From NCBI GenBank assembly GCA_964617955.1, contig CAZTXB010000008.1, positions 1 through 64,000 of the forward strand: a stretch of 64,000 bases of DNA, given 5' to 3'. The notes beneath the pieces were generated by a model, which was not told where the DNA came from, searched no databases, and saw only the letters and a list, made by a program, of their open reading frames with translations. This document shows positions 1 through 7,578 of this stretch, piece after piece. The position numbers and the translations under genes were made by a program. Origin of the DNA: JABWCE01 sp964617955. Lineage in GTDB: Bacteria; Bacteroidota; Bacteroidia; NS11-12g; UBA9320. Position 1 is the first letter of the stretch, and the number at the start of each line of letters is the position of its first letter.

Positions 1-84
1 TTTATAAATTAAACGATGATTTAAGCAATGTTTTGAAAGGTTGTGCAACAGCTACTGCTGTTAGCGGCTGCCCCAATCTTCCTA

Positions 85-603
85 TTAGTAGACATTTCCT
101 CTTCGTGTCAAATCATCAAGGTCGAATAATCTCTTTTCAATTTGTCGGGTTGTGTAGTTCATTTCTTTTGAAAGTCCACGAACTATATTCAAGAATTTGT
201 CCCACTCATTAAGTTTAAAATCTGTTCCTGCCGGGTTTGTATCTACTAATTTTGCCTTGTACAACTGCTTCCAAACTTTTATGTCAATGACTGCATATTT
301 TGTTGGGTCATAAAACATAAGTATTGCAGAAGCCGCTGGAATTCTAACACCTGTCAATGCCGTTAGAATATGAATTCTTAAACTTTCATTCTTTGTTGCA
401 AAAGCAAGTGAAGTAATTTCATTAATCGATTTTTCATCGTTGGCCAAATAATATTTTTTGGGCCTTGGCGATTTCCACATAAGTATTTTTATCAACTGCT
501 CTTTTGTTAAACAATCCTGTTTGTTTAATGCTTTAAATTCTTGAAAAAGTTTAAGTGTTTTTTCGTCTTCGGCGTAAGGAATTGTTTTTAAGGTTGCTCT
601 CAT
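85..603 (-). CDS. Helix-hairpin-helix, DNA-glycosylase-like protein of unknown role
   Basis: A 172-residue soluble protein that I cannot assign to a named family. Residues 81-110 have the spacing of the helix-hairpin-helix of base-excision glycosylases: a T-G-V turn at 84-86, the helix P-A-A-S-A-I-L at 89-95, and an Asp at 107 in the context Y-A-V-I-D, close to where HhH-GPD enzymes carry their catalytic Asp. There is no iron-sulfur Cys cluster and the protein is shorter than MutY or Nth, so activity is only an inference. It has no operon partner. Short GTTAGCGG motifs lie on either side, at 60-67 and 1104-1111, giving it the look of an accessory cassette. A non-enzymatic DNA-binding role is the main alternative. 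Confidence 0.7.
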   Translation of the reverse strand: MRATLKTIPYAEDEKTLKLFQEFKALNKQDCLTKEQLIKILMWKSPRPKKYYLANDEKSINEITSLAFATKNESLRIHILTALTGVRIPAASAILMFYDPTKYAVIDIKVWKQLYKAKLVDTNPAGTDFKLNEWDKFLNIVRGLSKEMNYTTRQIEKRLFDLDDLTRRGNVY

Positions 604-782
604 AAGTCAATATCTGTCGTCTTTTATTAAAGAATGCACTTGCGTGAAAATCTTGTTGTCTTGGAAGTGCAATTTATTACTTTTAAGATCCTTTACAAAG
701 GCCAAAAAAAGTACTATTTATTGTTGAATTAGCTATAAATCACCAATTTAAATGTAGAATATTTGTATAAAACTCGCTATTT

Positions 783-818
783 TTTGTTGAAATCTATAAT
801 ATTGGGCATTTACCTTTG
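783..818 (+). promoter_or_regulatory. Bacteroidota-type promoter for the structured RNA
   Basis: A -7 box TACCTTTG at 811-818 matches TAnnTTTG exactly. A TTG at 787-789 lies 21 bp upstream, and another TTTTG at 782-786 precedes it. The expected start, about 6 nt past the box, falls at 824, which is the first base of the RNA's outer stem. Confidence 0.65.
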
Positions 819-823
819 TGTTG

Positions 824-983
824 TTGCTCAAGGGAAGTGGAACGGTGCAAAGGTGGTCTCATTAGCCATAGGTCTCATTTACCGTACTTAGCAGAGGACA
901 AGTCCTCATCCGTTCCACTGGAGCAATATTAAACTGGCACACCAAAGTTGTCCAAAACACGATTGGTCCCTGCCAGTTTTTTA
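824..983 (+). ncRNA. Unassigned structured small RNA, about 160 nt
   Basis: A free-standing RNA gene is inferred from promoter, fold and terminator lining up. The outer stem pairs 824-829 (TTGCTC) with 921-926 (GAGCAA). After an asymmetric internal loop, a perfect 9-bp stem pairs 837-845 (GTGGAACGG) with 910-918. The enclosed 64 nt contain two copies of GGTCTCAT (854-861 and 871-878) and a 5-bp CAAG-loop hairpin (894-907). A 14-bp terminator hairpin follows at 931-979. No protein gene follows on this strand before 5236, so it is not a leader. The rod shape with a large central open region recalls 6S RNA, but I do not recognise the sequence. It does not carry the SRP GGAA loop or a tmRNA tag frame. 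Confidence 0.6.
931..983 (+). terminator. Rho-independent terminator of the structured RNA
   Basis: AAACTGGCA (931-939) pairs with TGCCAGTTT (971-979), and the stem extends inside through ACCAA (941-945) with TTGGT (963-967). A T-tract at 977-982 follows. Confidence 0.75.
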
Positions 984-1103
984 TTATTGCAAACTTAATT
1001 AATCAACGATTATTTGCAAGACAAGTGACAAACTTTATCAAACCTAATCACTTCATATAATTTGAAAAAATGGCCTTTTCGAAAGTATTTTGAAGATGAA
1101 ATT

Positions 1104-1172
1104 GTTAGCGGGACGGGGGTTGCCGCTAGTATACAGGTCTCATAAAATGATACCTATACAACCACCGCTAGC
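1104..1172. repeat. Nested imperfect palindrome
   Basis: GTTAGCGG (1104-1111) pairs with CCGCTAGC (1165-1172, one G-T pair). Inside, GGTTG (1118-1122) can pair with CAACC (1159-1163). The inner arm is a 9-bp stem of AGGTCTCAT (1135-1143) with ATGATACCT (1147-1155), one mismatch, loop AAA. The segment CCGCTAG at 1123-1129 can also pair with 1105-1111, so two folds compete. The shape recalls folded recombination sites or a mobile palindrome; function is unknown. Confidence 0.6.
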
Positions 1173-1277
1173 GAGCTATGTCTGATAAACCTTTAGGGAT
1201 ATTGTTTCCAAAAGTAATATTATTATAAATTCAATGGATGAGCATTTTGAAATTTTGCATTGGAAATGAACACCAAA

Positions 1278-1351
1278 AAAAAGGGGAACAAATTTAGGGA
1301 ACATAATACCTGTAGGTCGGCTTCCTAAACTTGTTACAAGCGGCCCTTTTT
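1278..1351. other. Long hairpin, terminator-like
   Basis: AAAAAGGG (1278-1285) pairs with CCCTTTTT (1344-1351). ACAAATTTAGGGAA (1288-1301) pairs with TTCCTAAACTTGT (1322-1334) with few mismatches. On the plus strand it ends in a T-run like a terminator, but no gene precedes it closely. It could end an unannotated transcript or be a second small RNA. Confidence 0.45.
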
Positions 1352-1815
1352 GTCCCTCTCAATTTTATACCGGTTGGACTATGGCATTTGACCTATCGGT
1401 AAATTGCATGGGCAATGAAATCACGACCTCATGGCGATATTCGATGCATGACATGTTCATGGAATACACATTTTATCTTGCATTAAAAATGTTCAATATT
1501 TTAATAAACCTAATCATATTATGCGAATTGTATTTTTTTAATAGCCCAAGGCTATTTCAAAATTTTATCCCGATAATCATCGGGAGTTAATGCCGACATA
1601 ATAAAAGATAAGTATCAATTATTGGCCTATTCATTTTATATGATCGGTATCAAGCTTTTAAGTGATTTTCGGCAAGCCTTATCTAAGCCATGACCCGACA
1701 CATGATATATGGCCTCAGACCTTTTCAGCATGGTTTATAATCATGCGTTCAGAACTTCATTGTGAAGGCGCTTTTAATCCAGGCCCCTTATATATTCAAC
1801 TGCTCCTGACTGGCA

Positions 1816-1848
1816 ATAAAAAAACCGCTCTATGATCCTAAAGCGGTT
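1816..1848 (-). terminator. Terminator of the rpsF-rpsR-rplI operon
   Basis: Read on the minus strand, AACCGCT and AGCGGTT (1842-1848 and 1823-1829) form a perfect 7-bp stem. A run of seven T follows, 25 bp past the rplI stop. Confidence 0.85.
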
Positions 1849-1872
1849 ATTATTTATCGAGTCAGGAATAGA

Positions 1873-2313
1873 CTACTCCTGAGTTACGTTTAAATTTACA
1901 TTGACCGAAACTTCGCGGTGTAGGTTCACAACCGCCTTGTACTCGCCCAAAAATTTGATATCGTCGACCACAATTTTTCTGCGATCCACTTCAAAACCTG
2001 AGTCTTTAAGCGCTTGCGCAATTTGAATGGTGGTAACCGAACCAAATATTTTTCCGTTTGATCCTGCCTTGGTTAAAATGTTTAAGGTGGTGCCTTCGAG
2101 CTTTTCAGCATATTCGGTGGCAATCATCTTTATTTTATCCTGCTTGTATTTGCTTTGTTTCAGATTTTCGGCTAATACTTTCAAAGCCGATTCGGTTGCC
2201 AAACTGGCTTTCCCCGTTGGTATCAAAAAATTACGGCCATAGCCGTTTTTAACAGCCACTACATCGTCCTTCTGACCCAAATTCTTTACATCTTCTTTTA
2301 AAATAATTTTCAT
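1873..2313 (-). CDS. rplI: 50S ribosomal protein L9
   Basis: L9 is a two-domain 23S rRNA-binding protein of the large subunit. The 146-residue product starts M-K-I-I-L-K-E-D-V with the N-domain signature G-Y-G-R-N-F-L-I-P (residues 24-32), then the long connecting helix and the C-domain. The length is typical. It is the last gene of rpsF-rpsR-rplI, 13 bp after rpsR, and is followed by a strong terminator. Confidence 0.97.
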   Translation of the reverse strand: MKIILKEDVKNLGQKDDVVAVKNGYGRNFLIPTGKASLATESALKVLAENLKQSKYKQDKIKMIATEYAEKLEGTTLNILTKAGSNGKIFGSVTTIQIAQALKDSGFEVDRRKIVVDDIKFLGEYKAVVNLHREVSVNVNLNVTQE

Positions 2314-2326
2314 AATTCGGTTTCTC

Positions 2327-2608
2327 CTATTTTAATTGATCTCCAACAAAAGGCAAAATGGCAATGTGTCTGGCTCTTTTAACAGCCTCAGCCACCTTGC
2401 GCTGATATTTAAGGGATGTTCCCGTAAGACGACGTGGCAAAATTTTGCCCTGATCATTAATAAACTTTAATAAAAACTCGGCGTTCTTATAATCGATGTA
2501 TTTAATTCCACTCTTCTTAAAACGGCAATACTTTTTCTTGAATTGCTGCGGAGAGTTGTTAAACATGAAACTGTCGTCGTGACTTGATGATTTTTTACTC
2601 TTGCTCAT
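2327..2608 (-). CDS. rpsR: 30S ribosomal protein S18
   Basis: S18 binds the platform of the small subunit as a partner of S6. The 93-residue protein contains the conserved basic core I-D-Y-K-N-A-E-F-L and G-K-I-L-P-R-R-L-T-G, then the helix ending in R-A-R-H-I-A-I-L-P-F. The Ser/Lys-rich N-terminus is a common extension in this phylum. Its ATG overlaps the rpsF stop by 4 bp, so the two are translationally coupled. No single-stranded-DNA-binding protein gene sits between rpsF and rpsR, unlike in Proteobacteria or Firmicutes. Confidence 0.97.
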   Translation of the reverse strand: MSKSKKSSSHDDSFMFNNSPQQFKKKYCRFKKSGIKYIDYKNAEFLLKFINDQGKILPRRLTGTSLKYQRKVAEAVKRARHIAILPFVGDQLK

Positions 2609-2973
2609 GCTACGGCCTCCTTTACTTCTTTTGGTTTGTTAAACTCTCCCTTGCTGCGTCGCTCATTATACAATAGCGAATGCTTGTCGAGGGCAATGGT
2701 TAAATAGCGCAGAACCTGCTCGTCTCTCCGATAGGCCAATTCCAGTTTGGCAACAATGCTGCCTGGAGCCTTAAACTCGAAAATGTGATAAAATCCTGTG
2801 CTTTTCTTTGCGATGGGGTAAGCCAATTTTGTTAATCCCCAATTCTCTTCGCGAACAATTTGTCCGCCTTGCTCTGTAATCAATTGGCGAAAGGATGCGA
2901 TGGCTTCCTGCATCTGTTTTTCGGCCAATACGGGCGTTAATATGATTACAGATTCATAATTTTTTAATTCCAT
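2605..2973 (-). CDS. rpsF: 30S ribosomal protein S6
   Basis: S6 forms a heterodimer with S18 on the 30S platform. The 122-residue product begins M-E-L-K-N-Y-E-S-V-I and carries the S6 landmarks W-G-L-T-K-L-A-Y-P-I and the R-R-D-E-Q-V-L-R-Y-L strand. The Lys/Glu-rich tail is variable in the family. It is the first gene of the operon, with a well-matched promoter 32 bp upstream and a short AT-rich leader. Confidence 0.97.
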   Translation of the reverse strand: MELKNYESVIILTPVLAEKQMQEAIASFRQLITEQGGQIVREENWGLTKLAYPIAKKSTGFYHIFEFKAPGSIVAKLELAYRRDEQVLRYLTIALDKHSLLYNERRSKGEFNKPKEVKEAVA

Positions 2974-3004
2974 TTTTTCTGAATCTTTTTTATTTAAAGG
3001 GCTG

Positions 3005-3035
3005 CAAAAGTAAGCATTAAGATATTAAATTCAAA
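3005..3035 (-). promoter_or_regulatory. Promoter of rpsF-rpsR-rplI
   Basis: On the minus strand, TTTG (3035-3032), a 19-bp spacer and TACTTTTG (3012-3005) give a full Bacteroidota consensus. The predicted start lies close to 2998, leaving a leader of about 25 nt. Confidence 0.75.
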
Positions 3036-3065
3036 CTCGAAATTTAAAAAAATAAAAGCCCGAAA

Positions 3066-4688
3066 TTAAAAGATAAAAGTAACCCCGGCCAGGGCATTGA
3101 GGCCATAAACGGGATAATTAAACCACCTTTGATAGGTTTGGTTCATCAGGTTGTTGGCATCCAAAAAGAAGGAAAGTTTTTTGCTATAACGGTAGTCGGC
3201 TCCTATGTTGATGTCGGCAATTACAGGCAGTTTTTCGCTGTTGTTCGACCAAATATAACGCGACCAGCGGCTGCCGATGACGTAAACTTTAGAGTGTAAA
3301 TTTAATTTGCCGGCAATGGTGGCCGATATTTTCGAATTCCATTCGAAATCGGGGCGTTGGAAGGCATGTGCCGAGGTGGTATTGTAAGAATAGTAAGTAA
3401 AGTTGGTGCCAATATTCAGTTTTTGGTTGCTATTGTAATTGAGGCCAGCCTGAAATTTAAACAAACCCACATCTTCGTATTTAATGATAAACTTGTGTAA
3501 GGCCAGGGTATCGCTCAAATAGAGTGGCAGGTCGTTGATGGCTTGTTGTGAGATTTCGAGAAAATAATCCAATCCGCTGCCGAGTTTGCCTTTTATCCCT
3601 CCAAATATCAGGTAGGGGCTGTAGCTGTTTTTAATGTGTTGGTTGGGGGCCAGAAAGGCATTGTCGTTAAACAACGCTCGGTTCGATCCCTTGGTAAGTC
3701 CTCCGCTCAATCCGGCGTATGCCTTCATTTTTTTAGGCACTACGAAGTAATCGAGTTTAAATTCAGGGTAAAGATAGAATTGGCTTTCGAGTGTATCCAA
3801 AAAAATGGAAGCGAAGGCACCAAGGCTCAAATCCACATCCCTGTAACGCAATTTATAACCCGGATGGATGTCGATATAATTTCTATTGTATTTCACTGAA
3901 TCGGGACCTGAGGCAAAACCTTCGAAAGCCAGATTCACGAAGAGTTCCCCATTGCCAACCCGCGCATTGGTTTTATTTCCTACCCTGAAGCCCAACTCGT
4001 TTTGCTCTCGGATTGAAAACCTGTAAAAATCTACGTCGAAGGCCGTTTTTACCTTTTTGGCTGTTCGTATATTGTCATAATGGACATTGGCTGTAATGTT
4101 CTGAATAGCCTGAGCAATGGAATCACGCTTAAAGGTATCGGTTTCATGGTTGTAACCATAATAGTTGAACCCATATCTCGAATAAGCCATTTGTCCGCTT
4201 AAGGTATTTCCATTCATGAATTTGTTCCCATTGATGCGAATGTTATCGTCCATAAACGACTTAAAAGCCGGCTTTCCGCTCGACGACAAATGATGGGCAC
4301 TTAAACCATAAGAATAGTTCTTGCTCTTGGTATTGTGCAGTTCGGCATGAAAAAGAGGGGTTGTGTAATTTCCAAATCCTGCTTTGATGAAATTGCCGCT
4401 GATCACTTCTTCGTTCTTGGTGCGGTACTCCTGAGCAGCAATCGGGGTAAATGCCGGCTGAACCTTGTAACGCAAATCGGGTAGCGTGTAGGTAAATTTG
4501 AGTTCCTTTTTTTCCGGGTCCTGCATCTCTGGTGCCGATTCCACCCGCTTAGCATCGGTGAGCACAGGTCTGTACTTGGTATAAATGTCCACTTTATCCA
4601 AATCTTTCACCGAATCCCTTTGTCCGTAACTTAAAACTTGCAGGGTCAAGCCGGTTAAAAAGCAAATGTTGCGAAAAAGGCTTCTCAT
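3066..4688 (-). CDS. Outer-membrane beta-barrel protein, TonB-receptor-like barrel
   Basis: A 540-residue protein with a signal peptide (cleavage near S-Y-G-Q), then alternating aromatic and polar strands typical of an outer-membrane barrel, ending G-L-N-A-L-A-G-V-T-F-I-F with a C-terminal Phe. The last 50 residues read like the end of TonB-dependent receptors (A-N-N-L-M-N-Q-T-Y then a P-V-Y-G turn). It is far shorter than such receptors and shows no plug domain or TonB box, so substrate and energising are unknown. I chose the ATG at 4688; a TTG six codons upstream overlaps the -7 box. It stands alone between the ribosomal promoter and a repeat-filled gap. Confidence 0.7.
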   Translation of the reverse strand: MRSLFRNICFLTGLTLQVLSYGQRDSVKDLDKVDIYTKYRPVLTDAKRVESAPEMQDPEKKELKFTYTLPDLRYKVQPAFTPIAAQEYRTKNEEVISGNFIKAGFGNYTTPLFHAELHNTKSKNYSYGLSAHHLSSSGKPAFKSFMDDNIRINGNKFMNGNTLSGQMAYSRYGFNYYGYNHETDTFKRDSIAQAIQNITANVHYDNIRTAKKVKTAFDVDFYRFSIREQNELGFRVGNKTNARVGNGELFVNLAFEGFASGPDSVKYNRNYIDIHPGYKLRYRDVDLSLGAFASIFLDTLESQFYLYPEFKLDYFVVPKKMKAYAGLSGGLTKGSNRALFNDNAFLAPNQHIKNSYSPYLIFGGIKGKLGSGLDYFLEISQQAINDLPLYLSDTLALHKFIIKYEDVGLFKFQAGLNYNSNQKLNIGTNFTYYSYNTTSAHAFQRPDFEWNSKISATIAGKLNLHSKVYVIGSRWSRYIWSNNSEKLPVIADINIGADYRYSKKLSFFLDANNLMNQTYQRWFNYPVYGLNALAGVTFIF

Positions 4689-4703
4689 TGGTATTGTAAA
4701 CGA

Positions 4704-4711
4704 CAAAAGTA
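4704..4711 (-). promoter_or_regulatory. -7 box upstream of the barrel gene
   Basis: TACTTTTG on the minus strand, 15 bp before the chosen ATG. No good -33 element is visible at the usual spacing. Confidence 0.45.
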
Positions 4712-4772
4712 TTTTTTTAGCGTGACAATCACCCCGAACTTATATCCACAGCCCGACGGAGTGTATACTATT

Positions 4773-5012
4773 TAGGGCCTGCTGAAAAACACTCAAAAGC
4801 TTGCTATGATTAGGCTCTCATTTGCTTCAATTTCTTTTAATGCACGATAAAATCAGTAAAGTATCAAAATATCGTGTTCCTCATGCCTTCATGAGGTCGT
4901 TAGTCCATTGCACATGCATCACTTCGGCGGCTGCAGCTTGAGGTACGTCAAAGTACATCTGCGCTTTGCCGCCTTGTCCTGCACGCACACTGAACTTTTT
5001 CAGCAGGCCCTA
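4773..5012. mobile_element. MITE-like element, copy 1
   Basis: A 240-bp element with perfect 17-bp terminal inverted repeats TAGGGCCTGCTGAAAAA. A related element lies at 25547-25770. The left 30 bp and right 35 bp are conserved between copies while the centre has diverged. It has no coding capacity for a transposase, so it would move only in trans. The ends abut TA, as with Tc1/mariner-IS630 targets, but the true target duplication cannot be fixed from two copies. The short open frame inside (4908-5093) is not a gene. Confidence 0.75.
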
Positions 5013-5014
5013 TT

Positions 5015-5046
5015 TAGGGCCTGCTTTATAACACTCAAAAGCCTCT
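5015..5046. repeat. Truncated left end of the same element
   Basis: Two bases after copy 1 the sequence restarts as TAGGGCCTGCT and continues to AACACTCAAAAGC, matching the left end of copy 1 with a four-base difference at the GAAA. The match then stops. This is a nested or tandem insertion relic. The rest of the gap up to 5185 shows nothing recognisable. Confidence 0.65.
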
Positions 5047-5185
5047 GGTTATTATGGGTTAACAGCGGTTTTTTTCTCAAACTAGCAGGCTAATCTGCCG
5101 AACCCGCAAAGTCCCTTATCGGTTATTTCCAATCTGTATGGGTTCAAGGCAAGTCATCCATTAAGCACACTTTACCTCGAATTAT

Positions 5186-5218
5186 TTTGGCCGAATATCC
5201 TTTTAAATCCTAATATTG
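5186..5218 (+). promoter_or_regulatory. Promoter of the queuosine-precursor transporter gene
   Basis: TTTG at 5186-5189, a 21-bp spacer, then TAATATTG at 5211-5218 (one mismatch to TAnnTTTG), 17 bp before the ATG. Confidence 0.55.
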
Positions 5219-5235
5219 CGTAGAAATAAGTATCC

Positions 5236-5985
5236 ATGAAATCGAGAAAACAAAAACTTTTTATCGTACTCGGGGGATTTTTTATCATCAACGCCATCGT
5301 AGCTGAATTTATAGGGGTTAAAATATTTTCACTGGAAGCTACCGCTGGAATTAAACCCATTGAAATGTTTTTATTCGGCTCGGTTTTTTCATTCAATTTA
5401 ACAGCCGGCGTCTTGCTTTGGCCGGTAGTTTTTATAATGACAGATATTATAAACGAACACTTTGGAGTTATGGGGGTAAAGTTTTTATCCTGGCTGACGG
5501 CTGCTCTTATCGTTTACGCTTTTATGATGGTTTTTTTAGCCATTGAATTGGTTCCGGCGCCATGGTGGCCAGGCTCTCAACTGAATAGAGGGGTACCTGA
5601 TATGCAACTGGCCTTCACCACCATTTTTGGCCAGGGTTTATGGATCATTGTCGGTTCTCTTGTCGCCTTTCTGGTAGGCCAAATTCTGGATGCTATTATC
5701 TTTCAAAAAATAAAGAACCGATTCAAGCACAAAATGTTATGGCTTAGGGCTACTATATCAACCCTGTTTTCTCAATTCATCGACAGCTATTTGGTGTTAT
5801 TCATCGCCTTTTATATTGGTAATGACTGGCCGATACTTAGGGTTCTGAGTATTGGAACCGGAAACTATATGTACAAATTTGTTATCGCCATTTTGATGAT
5901 TCCATTGCTTTATCTCATTCATTACCTTATCAATTTGTATTTAAAAGGGGATGAAGTTGCACCGCATTCTTCAAAAGGAAACTAA
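5236..5985 (+). CDS. Queuosine precursor transporter (YhhQ/VUT family)
   Basis: A 249-residue inner-membrane protein with about six to seven hydrophobic segments. It matches the VUT/COG1738 family that imports queuosine precursors: the segment D-I-I-N-E-H-F-G (residues 70-77) and the R-A-T-I-S-T-L-F-S-Q-F-I-D-S near residue 175 are its hallmarks. The N-terminal helix (8-28) and the Trp-rich A-P-W-W-P-G loop near 109 also fit. It is monocistronic with its own promoter; the next gene is convergent. No queuosine biosynthesis gene is nearby, so salvage is inferred from the family. Confidence 0.85.
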   Translation: MKSRKQKLFIVLGGFFIINAIVAEFIGVKIFSLEATAGIKPIEMFLFGSVFSFNLTAGVLLWPVVFIMTDIINEHFGVMGVKFLSWLTAALIVYAFMMVFLAIELVPAPWWPGSQLNRGVPDMQLAFTTIFGQGLWIIVGSLVAFLVGQILDAIIFQKIKNRFKHKMLWLRATISTLFSQFIDSYLVLFIAFYIGNDWPILRVLSIGTGNYMYKFVIAILMIPLLYLIHYLINLYLKGDEVAPHSSKGN

Positions 5986-6025
5986 CCTTTATACCATTTT
6001 ATTCATCGACCAAGTGCCTCGAATT

Positions 6026-7519
6026 TTATTTTGAAACCCGCTCTAGTCCTGCTTTCGCCCTTTGTTCAAGGCTATTGATATACTCCTTGTTTTTAGGGTA
6101 TTTAAGCGCATTTTGATAATACAACTTTGCATTGATCAAATCCTTTTGCGACTCATAAATTGTGGCCATTTCGATGCTTGAAGCCATGGCGTAATAATTT
6201 GGCAAATTTTTTCCGGCATTGATGGCCTTCTGAAAATAAGAAATCGCCATGGAGGCCTTATCCATTTTTTGATAAATGCGCGCCAGGCGATAGATAAATT
6301 CAACCTGATCCTGTTTTACGGCATAGTTTTTGGTCGACTTCCCCTCCAGTTCCTTGAAGGAGCGGTCGTAATAGCCTCCGTCGAACAACAACCTTGCCCT
6401 GAGTATCGAGATATTTGGAATATAGGAGGATTTTGAGTTTTTACTGGCCTGCTTGTCTTCATCTGTAAACTCCTTTCCGAAAGAAGCTATTTTTTTCATA
6501 TAGGCACCGTAGGACGTGTAATCTCCCATAATTAAATAGTACCACGCCAGTTTTTGGAGGGCACTTTTAAGGTAATTGCGCCCCTTGAAATTTTTTACAT
6601 ATGCAAGGAGATACTGATTGGCGTCTTTGTCGAGGCGGCTCAATTTGCTCACCCCTAAAAGATAATCCAAAAAATACAGCTCTGTGTAATCCTTTCCGGC
6701 AGGTTTGTTGAGCAAGATTTCTATCGCTTCCTCATTTTTACCTGTTTTAATAAGAAACGATGACCTCAAATAGGTACTGAATAGGTTTAATTTCCAGTCT
6801 TTGGTGCATTCATCAATAATTTCCCATCCTTTTTTTTCATCGTGCAACACCAAATGCGATAATCCCCCCTGAAAAATTTTTGCTTCCAGCTTAAAAAATT
6901 GCAATGTGCTTCCCTCCTCTACAGTTGCTGTCGACATTTTTTCTAATTTGCTCATCCCTGCATTTACGGAGGCGCGAATGCCAAACATATTGATGATCCA
7001 TTTAAAGGAGCTTGGCGCTGTCCCTGAAAAGGTTTCAATGACCCCCATAATGGTATTGTTAGGCAAAAAGGTGGGGTATTTGGTATGGTTTAGTTTTAAG
7101 ACCAAATAGGCGTCTCTCATGTTTAAGCCTGCCGCAAAAAAATCCTCAAATTTAGCCTGAGTAATTCCATAATAAAATAACAGTTGTCCCTTGAACAAGA
7201 GAGCATAGGGAGACTTTCCCCCATACTTTTCAATTTTTTTTATTTTTTCAGGAATCGACTTTTGAAGTTTCTTGTATTCGGCATCATTCTCATTAATAAA
7301 TACGGCAATCACCTCATTGAGTCCTTTTAAATAATAACCTGTAGCATTGGTTGGGTTCTGCTCAATCTCCGAACTGAGCAACTCATTGGCCTTTGGCAAT
7401 TTTAAATTCAAAATGGCGCCGAAAGCTTCGTTGCTTTTTTTATTAAATTCAACTTTGGCTGAAAGTAAAGGACTTATCAGACAAAATAATATAAAAATGG
7501 CCCCGTGTATCTTCTGCAT
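6026..7519 (-). CDS. Secreted TPR-repeat protein
   Basis: A 497-residue protein with a signal peptide (residues 1-20, cleavage after L-L-S-A), followed by helical pairs throughout. The last 150 residues are clear tetratricopeptide repeats (A-R-I-Y-Q-K-M-D-K-A-S-M-A-I-S-Y-F and Y-Y-Q-N-A-L-K-Y-P). The central part, with P-T-F-L-P-N-N and G-I-R-A-S-V-N-A-G, loosely resembles the Iml2/DUF3808 type of TPR protein. It is probably a periplasmic scaffold; no enzymatic motif is visible. A terminator from the upstream gene lies 12 bp before the ATG, so it needs its own promoter, which I could not place. Confidence 0.75.
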   Translation of the reverse strand: MQKIHGAIFILFCLISPLLSAKVEFNKKSNEAFGAILNLKLPKANELLSSEIEQNPTNATGYYLKGLNEVIAVFINENDAEYKKLQKSIPEKIKKIEKYGGKSPYALLFKGQLLFYYGITQAKFEDFFAAGLNMRDAYLVLKLNHTKYPTFLPNNTIMGVIETFSGTAPSSFKWIINMFGIRASVNAGMSKLEKMSTATVEEGSTLQFFKLEAKIFQGGLSHLVLHDEKKGWEIIDECTKDWKLNLFSTYLRSSFLIKTGKNEEAIEILLNKPAGKDYTELYFLDYLLGVSKLSRLDKDANQYLLAYVKNFKGRNYLKSALQKLAWYYLIMGDYTSYGAYMKKIASFGKEFTDEDKQASKNSKSSYIPNISILRARLLFDGGYYDRSFKELEGKSTKNYAVKQDQVEFIYRLARIYQKMDKASMAISYFQKAINAGKNLPNYYAMASSIEMATIYESQKDLINAKLYYQNALKYPKNKEYINSLEQRAKAGLERVSK

Positions 7520-7530
7520 TTTTTTTAATG

Positions 7531-7558
7531 AAAAAGGGATTGGTCACCCAATCCCTTT
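7531..7558 (-). terminator. Terminator after the zinc-ribbon gene
   Basis: AAAGGGATTGG and CCAATCCCTTT form a perfect 11-bp stem with a 4-nt loop, followed on the minus strand by a T-run. It separates the NIF3/zinc-ribbon pair from the TPR gene. Confidence 0.8.
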
Positions 7559-7578
7559 AATATAAAACCCTGAGGGGT

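Larger units (their letters stand above)
604..1872. other. Long gene-poor region with several structured elements
   Basis: No convincing protein gene lies in these 1.27 kb; the only open frame of note (1381-1590, 69 codons) has no family resemblance. The region holds an RNA gene with promoter and terminator (783-983), a nested palindrome (1104-1172), a long terminator-like hairpin (1278-1351), a small perfect palindrome CCCGAT-AATC-ATCGGG at 1569-1584 and, at its right end, the terminator of the ribosomal operon. I see nothing further in 1591-1815. Confidence 0.7.

Noticed and set aside
824..983. RNase P, SRP or tmRNA gene
   Set aside because: GAGGACAAGTCC superficially recalls RNase P P4, but it is a closed hairpin and the second conserved RNase P region is absent. 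No SRP GGAA tetraloop and no tmRNA tag frame or tRNA-like ends were found.
1381..1590. 69-codon plus-strand open frame
   Set aside because: No recognisable family, no upstream promoter at suitable distance, odd composition, and it ends inside a CCCGAT palindrome common as an intergenic repeat.
2027..2252. Plus-strand open frames opposite rplI
   Set aside because: They are antisense shadows of a well-conserved ribosomal gene; the same applies to the other open frames opposite real genes throughout the window.
4908..5093. 61-codon open frame over the repeat element
   Set aside because: It crosses the terminal repeat and the nested relic of the MITE-like element, so it is repeat sequence rather than a gene.
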